Positions 1-6,011 of a DNA stretch of 11,917 nucleotides are shown piece after piece; the stretch's first letter is position 1; every line of letters begins with the position of its first letter. The DNA lies in contig DATJLU010000122.1 in the NCBI GenBank assembly GCA_035509275.1, forward strand, positions 1 to 11,917, written 5' to 3'. The notes beneath the pieces were generated by a model. That model made no database searches, was not told the DNA's origin, and saw nothing but the letters and a program-made list of their open reading frames with translations. The stretch is from DAHUYF01 sp035509275 (GTDB taxonomy: Bacteria; Pseudomonadota; Alphaproteobacteria; ATCC43930; CGMCC-115725). The position numbers were made by a program, and so were the translations under genes.

Positions 1-111
1 CTTGAGGCCGGTGGCGAGGTGGTTCTCCGAGGTGTTGATCTGAGAGTTGATGCCTTGGAGGGCGAGCAGGTTCTCGCGAACTGCTGAACCCAGCACGATG
101 TTACTGGACAT
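1..111 (-). CDS. Flagellin, N-terminal part (runs off window start)
   Basis: This is the start of a flagellin, the filament subunit exported through the flagellar type III system. The 37 visible residues begin MSSNIVLGSAVRENLLALQG and continue with INSQINTSENHLATGLK. This matches the amphipathic D0 helix and the 'LATG-K' turn of alphaproteobacterial flagellins. The ATG at 111-109 is preceded by AAAGGA about nine bases upstream, a good ribosome binding site. A consensus sigma-54 promoter lies at 172-186 on the same strand, so a leader of roughly 50 nt is expected. The rest of the gene, including the variable domain and D0-C helix, lies outside the window. The family call is firm; which paralogue it is cannot be told. 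Confidence 0.92.
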   Translation of the reverse strand, partial: MSSNIVLGSAVRENLLALQGINSQINTSENHLATGLK

Positions 112-171
112 GGAAAATCATCCTTTCTGGGTGAGGGAAAAAGAGCCGCTTCGCGACCCGGGAGGTCATTC

Positions 172-186
172 GCAATGCCCATGCCA
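172..186 (-). promoter_or_regulatory. Sigma-54 (-24/-12) promoter for flagellin
   Basis: Read on the minus strand this is TGGCATGGGCATTGC. It has the invariant GG and GC of the -24 and -12 elements at the correct spacing and differs from TGGCAC-N5-TTGC only at the sixth base. Transcription would start near 160, giving about 50 nt of leader before the flagellin ATG. An overlapping weaker GG-N10-GC alignment lies just upstream and is not preferred. Confidence 0.85.
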
Positions 187-263
187 TGGCGCGGCGCAAC
201 AACGGCGCCCGCAAGCGGCGGAAATCCGCGGCTTTCGCGGTAAAACTCGATGATCGCAGGGGT

Positions 264-336
264 TGGCCGGCAAATTTTGCCCGGCGATTACTGCCGGGTC
301 GGCAGATTTTTCTCAGCAATGCGGCAGGAATTGCCG
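264..336. promoter_or_regulatory. Palindrome cluster upstream of the flagellin promoter (putative activator sites)
   Basis: Two CGGCA-type palindromes lie here. One is CCGGCAAATTTTGCCCGG at 268-285, symmetric apart from one extra C. The other is CGGCAGGAATTGCCG at 322-336, with perfect 5-bp arms. A further CTGCC/GGCAG inverted pair lies at 291-305. They sit about 80-150 bp upstream of the flagellin sigma-54 promoter, the normal range for a bacterial enhancer-binding protein, and share the CCGGCAAA core with the cluster at 820-897. Position and motif recall the ftr sites bound by FlbD in Caulobacter, but that comparison is from memory. The palindrome at 322-336 ends next to the FlaG-like stop codon, so a role in transcript termination is the main alternative. 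Confidence 0.5.
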
Positions 337-337
337 A

Positions 338-685
338 TCAGGCGGCGCCGTCGACCTGCGCGCCGCGCGCCGGCTCGATGGCATTCACGGTCGCGTTGAA
401 TTGCTTGATCACGTATTTCGGCGGCATCTGATAGATGACGAAGCCGGACACCGGCTCGCGCGCCTCGAGGAACATGCGGCCCGTGGTCGGATCATAGCTG
501 AGCGAGAAGCCGATCGCCGTGGTGGTCGGCGCCGATGACACAGGCTCATCTTGCGCCGGCGTCGGCGCACGCGTCTCCTCGCCGGCCGGAGAACTGCCCG
601 GCTTGGTCGCCGTCTCGGCCGCCGGACGCCCGGTCTGGGCTGCCGGTGCCAACGGCAAGGTCGAGGATGTGGACGTAACCGACAC
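338..685 (-). CDS. Small FlaG-like flagellar protein
   Basis: The gene encodes 115 residues with a GTG start. GGAGA lies about six bases upstream of the start, and a consensus sigma-54 promoter lies at 793-807. Residues 1-57 are rich in Pro, Ala, Thr and Ser and look disordered. Residues 59-97 form a compact domain beginning GFSLSYDPTTGRMFLEAREP, followed by SGFVIYQMPPKYVIKQFN. This resembles the FlaG pattern, in which a hydrophobic strand is followed by 'D-TG-VI-QIP'. FlaG proteins are small filament-associated factors, and loss of FlaG alters filament length in some bacteria. There is no signal peptide or membrane segment. Its place between flagellin and the fliK operon, with its own sigma-54 promoter, supports a late flagellar role. 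The flagellar link is likely; the exact FlaG assignment is moderate. Confidence 0.65.
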   Translation of the reverse strand: MSVTSTSSTLPLAPAAQTGRPAAETATKPGSSPAGEETRAPTPAQDEPVSSAPTTTAIGFSLSYDPTTGRMFLEAREPVSGFVIYQMPPKYVIKQFNATVNAIEPARGAQVDGAA

Positions 686-721
686 TCGTTTTCTCCAGGG
701 CTTGCCAGGCGAAGCCGCCGA

Positions 722-754
722 ATTCGGAAGCCGGCCAAACCGGCTTTCCCGAAT
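722..754 (-). promoter_or_regulatory. Long hairpin in the FlaG-like gene leader
   Basis: An inverted repeat forms a 13-bp stem with a two-base bulge and a five-base loop. ATTCGG (722-727) pairs with CCGAAT (749-754), and AAGCCGG (728-734) pairs with CCGGCTT (740-746). It lies between the predicted transcription start near 781 and the GTG at 685, so the leader RNA would contain it. A smaller GGCG/CGCC hairpin (708-719) lies between it and the ribosome binding site. It may stabilise the message or bind a regulator. It contains no start codon and has no T-run, so it is not an intrinsic terminator. Confidence 0.55.
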
Positions 755-792
755 GCCGTGCAGCCAAGCGCTGCGCTAACAGTCCTTAACTG

Positions 793-807
793 GCAATCCC
801 CGTGCCA
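793..807 (-). promoter_or_regulatory. Sigma-54 (-24/-12) promoter for the FlaG-like gene
   Basis: On the minus strand this reads TGGCACGGGGATTGC, a full match to TGGCAC-N5-TTGC and to the Caulobacter flavour TGGCACG. The predicted start is near 781, giving a leader of about 95 nt. It is back to back with the fliK promoter at 944-958, with the palindromes at 820-897 between them. Confidence 0.88.
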
Positions 808-819
808 ACTCCCGCCGTC

Positions 820-897
820 GCCGGCAAAGTTTGCCGGCATTTGCCCGGCATGCTTTGCCTCGGCCTGCCGCTTCAGCCGGCCGGCAAATTTGGCCGC
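820..897. promoter_or_regulatory. Shared palindromic activator region between divergent sigma-54 promoters
   Basis: Positions 820-838 form a perfect 19-bp palindrome, GCCGGCAAAGTTTGCCGGC, centred at 829. A near-palindrome, GCCGGCAAATTTGGCCGC, lies at 880-897. Degenerate copies (GCATTTGCCCGGCA, 838-850) fill part of the gap. The region is 13-90 bp upstream of the FlaG-like promoter and 47-124 bp upstream of the fliK promoter, so one activator array could serve both. The same CCGGCAAA core recurs upstream of flagellin at 268-285. An enhancer-binding protein such as FlbD is the natural candidate. The region is non-coding: the predicted starts on either side exclude it from both transcripts. Confidence 0.6.
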
Positions 898-943
898 CGC
901 CGAATTACTTTGTTATTTCATCCAGTTACGAGTCATCTGCGGT

Positions 944-958
944 TGGCATGTGGCTTGC
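944..958 (+). promoter_or_regulatory. Sigma-54 (-24/-12) promoter for fliK-flgD-flgE
   Basis: The sequence is TGGCATGTGGCTTGC, with GG and GC at the correct spacing and only the sixth base off TGGCAC-N5-TTGC. It is the same TGGCAT variant as the flagellin promoter. The predicted start is near 970, only about 17 nt before the fliK ATG. This leaves room for the ribosome binding site but rules out any upstream translation start. Confidence 0.87.
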
Positions 959-986
959 TGACCAGGCTTCCGACGAAAGGATCACG

Positions 987-2573
987 ATGACCGCGTTGCC
1001 TGCCATTTCCCTCCCTGTCGATCCGGCGCCGGCGCCCACGCCGCCGCCGCAAAGCGCCGGCGCGGGCGGAGCGCAATTCTTCAGCCTGGTCCAGAATGGC
1101 CAGACCTCCCCCGTGACTGACGGCACGTCAAACGCCGCGCCGACCAATGCCAGCGCGGCGCCGACCATTCCTGGCACCAACGGTACCGTAACCAAAGGCG
1201 CAAGGAGCACCGGCACCGGCAACAACGGCAATTCCGGCAACCAGGGAAAGTCTTCCAATAGCGGCAGCGGCACGGCAGCCAGCGTCGTCATTCCGCTGCC
1301 CGTGCCGACCGTGTTGACGCAGCCGACCCCGCCCTCGACCGCCGGGAGCAACGCTGCTGCGCACCAGCCGAGCACCGTCGCCGCAACGCCGGCGGCTCAA
1401 GGCGACAGCGCGGCGAGCAACAATTCGTCGGCGCTGCTGACCGCGGCGAGCGCCCTCAACACCGCGAGCGGCGGCACGCTGCCGTCCGCTCCGCCGACGG
1501 CATCCCCTGCCACCGCCGCGAGCGCGGCACTGGCCGCCGCAGCGAACAATGCCGCGACCCCGGTGACGGCAAACGCCCAGCCGAACAGCGGCGGCGCCAA
1601 TGGCAGCAGCACGCAAGCGGCGAGCGCTGGGTCCAACGCCGCCGCCACCGCTGCGGCCGGCAGCGCTGCAGCCTCGGCGACGACGCCGAAGCTGCCGCCA
1701 ATGGCTGCCACGCTCAGCATGCGGGTGGCGGCAAACGCCGTCCTGCTCGTCTCGCAGCCGCGCGCCACCATGGCGAGCTTCACGCCTCAAGCAGACGCCG
1801 CGCAAGGCAAAGCGGCCGGTGCTGCATCGAGCGACGCGAGCGCGACATCGGCAACCCGCGACGGCGCTTCTGCTACCGGGCAGGATGGCGCTGCGACGAC
1901 CGATGCGTCGAAAGATCAGGCGGCGGCGCAGGCGCTTCCCGGCGCCGGCAAGGACGCAAGCGACGCCGTTCCCCTGCCCGGCCACGCTGCCGGCAGCGCG
2001 CCGGCAGACGCCGTCCTTCAGACTTCCGCCAACGCGGCGTCGACCGCGGCCGCGGCCGCTCAGCCGGCCGCAGCGGCGCCCAATCCAACATCGGCGCCCG
2101 CTCCAGCGACGACCGGAAGCGCTGCGGCCAGCCTCGCCCTGCCGCCGCAAGCCGCCGCCGCCCAGGTCGCGTCCTCGCTCGGTCAAGCGATCAAAGTCGG
2201 CAATGATCACATCCAGCTGCAGCTCCAGCCGGCCGATCTCGGCGCCGTCGACGTCAAGCTCAGCATCAATCACGACGGCCGCGTGACCATGGTCGTCTCC
2301 GCCGACCGCAGCGACACGCTCAACATGCTGAAGCAGGACTCTTCCAGCCTGACGCAGGCGTTGCGCGACGCCGGGCTGCAAGCGGACAACAGCAGCCTGA
2401 GCTTCAACTTGCGCGGCGGCTACCAGTTCAATCAGCAGCAGCAACAGCAGCCGAATAACGGCGCAACCGCTTCGTCCAATCCTTATTCCACGAGTAGCGA
2501 CGACCTCGCGGCCGCCACACCCGCAACCCAGACGCTGAGCAGCCATAGCGGCTCGCTCGACATCCAGGTCTAA
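987..2573 (+). CDS. fliK: Flagellar hook-length control protein FliK
   Basis: FliK is exported during hook assembly, acts as the hook ruler and switches export specificity from hook to filament proteins. The ATG at 987 follows GAAAGG with six bases between and lies just after the predicted sigma-54 start, so the 528-residue form is chosen although the frame is open further upstream. Residues 30-395 are low-complexity, very rich in Ala, Ser, Thr, Pro, Asn and Gly, as usual for the ruler part. Residues about 395-478 form the conserved C-terminal hook domain, including LQPADLGAVDVKLS (413-426) and a later L-D-L-SLTQAL-DAGL stretch. A run of six Gln (483-488) and a Ser/Asn-rich tail follow. It is first in an operon, with flgD 11 bases downstream. 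Flanking flgD and flgE make the assignment firm. Confidence 0.92.
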   Translation: MTALPAISLPVDPAPAPTPPPQSAGAGGAQFFSLVQNGQTSPVTDGTSNAAPTNASAAPTIPGTNGTVTKGARSTGTGNNGNSGNQGKSSNSGSGTAASVVIPLPVPTVLTQPTPPSTAGSNAAAHQPSTVAATPAAQGDSAASNNSSALLTAASALNTASGGTLPSAPPTASPATAASAALAAAANNAATPVTANAQPNSGGANGSSTQAASAGSNAAATAAAGSAAASATTPKLPPMAATLSMRVAANAVLLVSQPRATMASFTPQADAAQGKAAGAASSDASATSATRDGASATGQDGAATTDASKDQAAAQALPGAGKDASDAVPLPGHAAGSAPADAVLQTSANAASTAAAAAQPAAAAPNPTSAPAPATTGSAAASLALPPQAAAAQVASSLGQAIKVGNDHIQLQLQPADLGAVDVKLSINHDGRVTMVVSADRSDTLNMLKQDSSSLTQALRDAGLQADNSSLSFNLRGGYQFNQQQQQQPNNGATASSNPYSTSSDDLAAATPATQTLSSHSGSLDIQV

Positions 2574-2584
2574 GGACAGACGCC

Positions 2585-3304
2585 ATGACTTCAGCGATCT
2601 CCAGCGCCACGACCTCGCCGACGACGTCGGGCACCGGCAGCTCGGGTTCCGGCACGAGCGCCAACGGCACGACCAATGGCGTCCTCAACTTCACGCAGAA
2701 TTTCAACACCTTCCTGACGCTGCTCACCACCCAGCTGCAGAATCAGGATCCGCTCAATCCGATGGACTCGAACACCTTCACGCAGCAGCTGGTGGAATTC
2801 AGCCAGGTCGAGCAGCAGATCAAGACGAACAGCCAGCTCTCGACCATGATCACCAACCAGACGGCCAGCGAGGCCATCTCGGCGCAAACCATGGTGGGAG
2901 ACACCATCCAGTACACCGGCAACCAGGCGGCGCTCGAGAATGGCGACGCCACTTTCTCCTACACGCTGCCGAGCGCCGCCAAATCGACCACGCTCAGCGT
3001 GCTCGATGCCAACGGCAATGTCGTCTACTCCACGACCGGCCAGACCGCCGCGGGCACCTACGCCTTCGACTGGAATGGCGAGAACAACGCCGGCACGGCG
3101 CAGACGAACGGCAACATCTACACGCTTCAGGTCACGTCGAGCGATGCCAACGGCAACCCGATCACCGCGACGACCACCGCGGTCGGCACCGTCACCGGCG
3201 TCAACGTCCAGAACAACGTTGCCACCTTCAATGTATCGGGGGTGGAGGTGCCGATGAGTCAGCTCGTCAACATCGTCAACTCGCCTTCCTCTTCCTCGAA
3301 CTAA
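2585..3304 (+). CDS. flgD: Flagellar hook cap / basal-body modification protein FlgD
   Basis: FlgD is the scaffold cap at the tip of the growing hook and is needed for FlgE subunits to polymerise. The protein has 239 residues, normal for the family. After a Ser/Thr/Gly-rich start, residues 36-85 carry the hallmark segment with FLTLLTTQLQNQDPLNPMD (43-61) and QQLVEFSQVEQQ (67-78). Residues 105-230 are the beta-rich C-terminal part: a VGDTIQYTG turn, then the Ig-like insert with DWNGENNAG (162-170), closing with a Tudor-like strand and VPMSQLVNI. The ribosome binding site AAGGA overlaps the fliK stop codon TAA, suggesting translational coupling. flgE follows after 11 bases. Confidence 0.96.
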   Translation: MTSAISSATTSPTTSGTGSSGSGTSANGTTNGVLNFTQNFNTFLTLLTTQLQNQDPLNPMDSNTFTQQLVEFSQVEQQIKTNSQLSTMITNQTASEAISAQTMVGDTIQYTGNQAALENGDATFSYTLPSAAKSTTLSVLDANGNVVYSTTGQTAAGTYAFDWNGENNAGTAQTNGNIYTLQVTSSDANGNPITATTTAVGTVTGVNVQNNVATFNVSGVEVPMSQLVNIVNSPSSSSN

Positions 3305-3315
3305 GGGGTCCACCC

Positions 3316-4911
3316 ATGAGCATCTTCGGCGCATTGCTTACCGGCGTCTCCGGCCTCACCGCCGAGAGCCAGGCGTTGAGCATGATCTCAGACAACATCG
3401 CAAACTCGAACACGACCGCCTACAAGGGGACGGAAGCGAGCTTTTCGACCTTGGTGACGCAAAGCGCCCAGGCCGGCCTCAACACCGCCGGCGGCGTGGT
3501 CGCCTATCCCTCGCCGACCATCAACCAGCAGGGTTTGCTGCAGGCGGCATCATCCAATACCGATCTCGCCATCTCCGGCGGCGGCTTCTTCGTGGTCAGC
3601 AACAGCGCGACGGGCGGCAACAGCGCGGCCTTTTCCTTCACCCGCGACGGCTCGTTCTCGGTCAACGCCAATGGCGACCTCGTCAACGGCGACGGCTTCT
3701 TCCTGCAGGGGCAGCCGCTGACCTCCGCCGAAGCCGCGGAGGTTACGGCCGGTGACGACAACGTCCTGACCTCGACCTCGCTGGACTCGCTGAAGACCAT
3801 CAACATCAACGGCCTCAGCGGCTCGGCCGTGCCGACCAGCACGGTGACGCTCGCGGCCGAGCTGCCCTCCAACGCCACCGCGACCTCGACGCCGAACACC
3901 ATTACGGTGCCGATCTATGACAGCCAGGGCGGCGAGCACGACCTGACCCTCACCCTCAGCGTCGCCCCGACTCAGACCTTCACCATCCCGGCCGCCGACA
4001 CGATGGCTAACGGCGACAGCTTCACGCTGACCCTCAACGGCGTCGCCAACCCGATCACCGTCGGCCCGGTGACCGGGACCCCTCCGACCACAACCGACGT
4101 CGCCAATGCCATCAACACGGCCCTGACGGGTCAGGATATCACCGGCGTCACTGCCTCGGCTGTCAACGGCACCACCATCCAGCTCACCGACAGCTCTGGC
4201 AACAACTACCTCAGCGCCACCAACGCCCTCACGAATACGACGGAAGGGTACGCCGCCATCGATGGGAGCGCCCCTGCCTCGCCGGCGGCGAACACCTGGA
4301 ACGTCACCGCTTCGATCGCCGGCGGCACCGTCGCCTTCAACGGCACCAACCAGGTCAGCTTCAACAGCAACGGCACCTTCGCCACCGGCTTCAGCGGCCT
4401 GACCGTCGACTGGGACACCACCGGCCCGGCGGTGCCTACCTCGCCGCAGGCGCTGAGCTTCAATCTCGGCACGCCCGGCGAGAGCAACGGCCTCACCCAG
4501 ACCGGCAATCAGTTCAGCGCGACCGAGGTCAATCAGAACGGCCTCGAGTTCGGCACCTTTACCGGCATCACCATCGACCAGAACGGCATCGTCACCGCCA
4601 ATTTCGACAATGGCCTGAAGCAGCCGATCTTCATCATCCCGATCGCGACTTTCAACAACCCGAACGGTCTTGCGGCGGAGAGCGGCAACGCCTATTCCCA
4701 GACCAATCAGTCCGGCAGCTATCTGCTGGAGCAGGCCGGCACCGGCGCAGCGGGCCAGATCGCCCCGTCCGAGCTCGAGAGCTCGAACGTCGACATCGCC
4801 CAGGAGTTCAGCAACCTCATCATCACGCAGCAAGCCTACGCCGCGAACTCCAAGGTGCTGTCGACCGCCGACCAGATGATCCAGACGCTGCTGCAGGCGA
4901 CGCAGGGCTGA
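3316..4911 (+). CDS. flgE: Flagellar hook protein FlgE, with an inserted central domain
   Basis: FlgE polymerises into the hook, the universal joint between basal body and filament. The ATG follows AAGGGG by seven bases. Residues 1-45 are the rod/hook N-terminal domain (FGALLTGVSGLTAESQALSM, then DNIANSNTTAYKG). Residues 70-130 contain the GGGFFVV and TRDGSFSVNANGDLV elements of domain D1. Residues 175-215 begin the D2 domain (AELPSNA, YDSQGGEHDLTLTL), which resumes at about 326 (NTWNVTASI). Residues 490-530 are the C-terminal helix (SNVDIAQEFSNLIITQQAYA, ending MIQTLLQATQG). The 531-residue length exceeds the roughly 400 of enteric FlgE, partly because of about 109 extra residues inside D2 at 217-325. 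It is the last gene of the fliK operon; a GC-rich hairpin follows. Confidence 0.96.
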   Translation: MSIFGALLTGVSGLTAESQALSMISDNIANSNTTAYKGTEASFSTLVTQSAQAGLNTAGGVVAYPSPTINQQGLLQAASSNTDLAISGGGFFVVSNSATGGNSAAFSFTRDGSFSVNANGDLVNGDGFFLQGQPLTSAEAAEVTAGDDNVLTSTSLDSLKTININGLSGSAVPTSTVTLAAELPSNATATSTPNTITVPIYDSQGGEHDLTLTLSVAPTQTFTIPAADTMANGDSFTLTLNGVANPITVGPVTGTPPTTTDVANAINTALTGQDITGVTASAVNGTTIQLTDSSGNNYLSATNALTNTTEGYAAIDGSAPASPAANTWNVTASIAGGTVAFNGTNQVSFNSNGTFATGFSGLTVDWDTTGPAVPTSPQALSFNLGTPGESNGLTQTGNQFSATEVNQNGLEFGTFTGITIDQNGIVTANFDNGLKQPIFIIPIATFNNPNGLAAESGNAYSQTNQSGSYLLEQAGTGAAGQIAPSELESSNVDIAQEFSNLIITQQAYAANSKVLSTADQMIQTLLQATQG

Positions 4912-4926
4912 TGGTCTGAGGTGACT

Positions 4927-4952
4927 CGCCGGCGCGCGTGGCGCGCGCGGCG
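4927..4952. terminator. GC-rich hairpin between convergent flgE and sulfotransferase genes
   Basis: CGCCG (4927-4931) pairs with CGGCG (4948-4952), and CGCGCG (4933-4938) pairs with CGCGCG (4942-4947), with one bulged G and a three-base loop. It lies 15 bases after the flgE stop and 30 bases from the sulfotransferase stop on the other strand, where a bidirectional terminator would be expected. There is no T-run on either side, so it may only weakly stop or protect transcript ends. Confidence 0.4.
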
Positions 4953-4981
4953 GCGCAGCTCGAAAGAGTGGCGAGCGCGCG

Positions 4982-6001
4982 TCAGGCGGCGGCCGCTCTC
5001 AGCCGCTCGAGGCACTCCACGAGACGCCGCTCGAGCAGCGGCCACGCCCGCTCATGGTCGCGCGCGATCGCCGCGCCGGCGCCGTTCAGCAGAGCGAGCG
5101 CCTCCTCGATCCGCGGCGCATAGGCCGCGTCGTGAAGCGGACCGTGTTGCGGCAGGGCGCAATCCTCGAACGACAGATCGGCAAGCCCGGTGGCCCGCCG
5201 CAAACCCGCCGTGACGGCGCGGCGATGCTCGGGCTCCTTGAGCGCATCGAGATCGACCACGTGATCGGCGTGCTGGAGCGCGATCAGCATGTCGAGCATG
5301 TAGACGCGCAGGAAGATTCGGAACAACGTGTCCACGCTCGCGGCGTCGAAATAGGCGAGCAGCGCGCTCAATTCAGCCGCTGCGATGCCTGCCGGAGCCG
5401 GCGGCAGATCGAGCCCCTCGAAGAACGGCGCATAGCGCGGATGGCACCGGCCGAAGCTCGCGAGCAGCACGAACCGGAACAGGAAGTACCAGTTCTGTTG
5501 CTTGACCGCCTGGTCGCGACAGGACACCCATTGGTCCCAGGGATTGCGCCAGGTGGTGATGTGGACGCCCTCGCCGAGCGCGGCGAACCAGGGCACGCGG
5601 CCGAGCGAGCGGCAGAAGCCGAAGACCGGCACCTTGCCGGCCGCCCGCGCATGCTCGGCCAGGCCGCGGATATAAGCCGCCTGGGCTTCATCCGGCCCGG
5701 TCTCGTAATAGGCTGCGGCGGCAAAGCGCGTCTCATAGAGTTCGACGCCGCCTTCCGGCCGGAGCACGCCGCGATACTCGGCGAAATAGGGCGCCGCGAG
5801 GTCGGGATGCCGCGACGACCAGTGCTGTGGCCCGAATTCCGACAGCGCCGCGAGGCTCAACTGCGCCAGCTTCTCGTGGAACGGCTCGTAATAGGCGTGC
5901 GTGCCGCGCGCTTCGCGGAAACGATGCCAGAACCAGGTGCTGCCGGAGCGGAAGCCGCTATGCAGGAAGATGCTGCCCGCCGTACTTGGTTGTTCAATCA
6001 T
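4982..6001 (-). CDS. Sulfotransferase family protein (PAPS-dependent)
   Basis: The 339-residue protein has the two PAPS-binding signatures of sulfotransferases. The 5'-phosphosulfate loop is HSGFRSGSTWFWHRF (residues 14-28), close to the start as is usual. The 3'-phosphate motif is TTWRNPWDQWVSC (149-161), with R152 and S160 as the expected contacts. Enzymes of this type move a sulfate from PAPS to a sugar or other acceptor. A cytosolic site is likely: there is no signal peptide or clear membrane anchor. Part of the middle (WYFLFRFVLLASF, 171-183) is hydrophobic but too short and interrupted for a sure membrane helix. The ATG at 6001 lies 10 bases after the glycosyltransferase stop, so the two genes are surely co-transcribed. 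The acceptor is unknown; a flagellar or surface glycan is suggested by context only. Confidence 0.82.
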   Translation of the reverse strand: MIEQPSTAGSIFLHSGFRSGSTWFWHRFREARGTHAYYEPFHEKLAQLSLAALSEFGPQHWSSRHPDLAAPYFAEYRGVLRPEGGVELYETRFAAAAYYETGPDEAQAAYIRGLAEHARAAGKVPVFGFCRSLGRVPWFAALGEGVHITTWRNPWDQWVSCRDQAVKQQNWYFLFRFVLLASFGRCHPRYAPFFEGLDLPPAPAGIAAAELSALLAYFDAASVDTLFRIFLRVYMLDMLIALQHADHVVDLDALKEPEHRRAVTAGLRRATGLADLSFEDCALPQHGPLHDAAYAPRIEEALALLNGAGAAIARDHERAWPLLERRLVECLERLRAAAA

Positions 6002-6011
6002 CGCGCGCGCC

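Noticed and set aside
291..314. CTGCC/GGCAG hairpin followed by a T-run on the plus strand, resembling an intrinsic terminator
   Set aside because: No plus-strand gene precedes it; on the minus strand, where genes exist, there is no T-run. It was counted with the palindromes instead.
831..986. Upstream extension of fliK to an ATG at 831
   Set aside because: It would run through the palindromes and the sigma-54 promoter; the predicted transcript begins near 970, and the ATG at 987 has a good ribosome binding site.
2433..2450. Run of Gln codons near the end of FliK as a possible phase-variable repeat
   Set aside because: Only six codons, mixed CAG and CAA, and the unit is three bases long, so slippage would not change the frame.
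1128..2546. Long open frame antisense to fliK
   Set aside because: It is a by-product of high GC third positions opposite the Ala-rich fliK; Arg/Gly-rich product with no recognisable domain.
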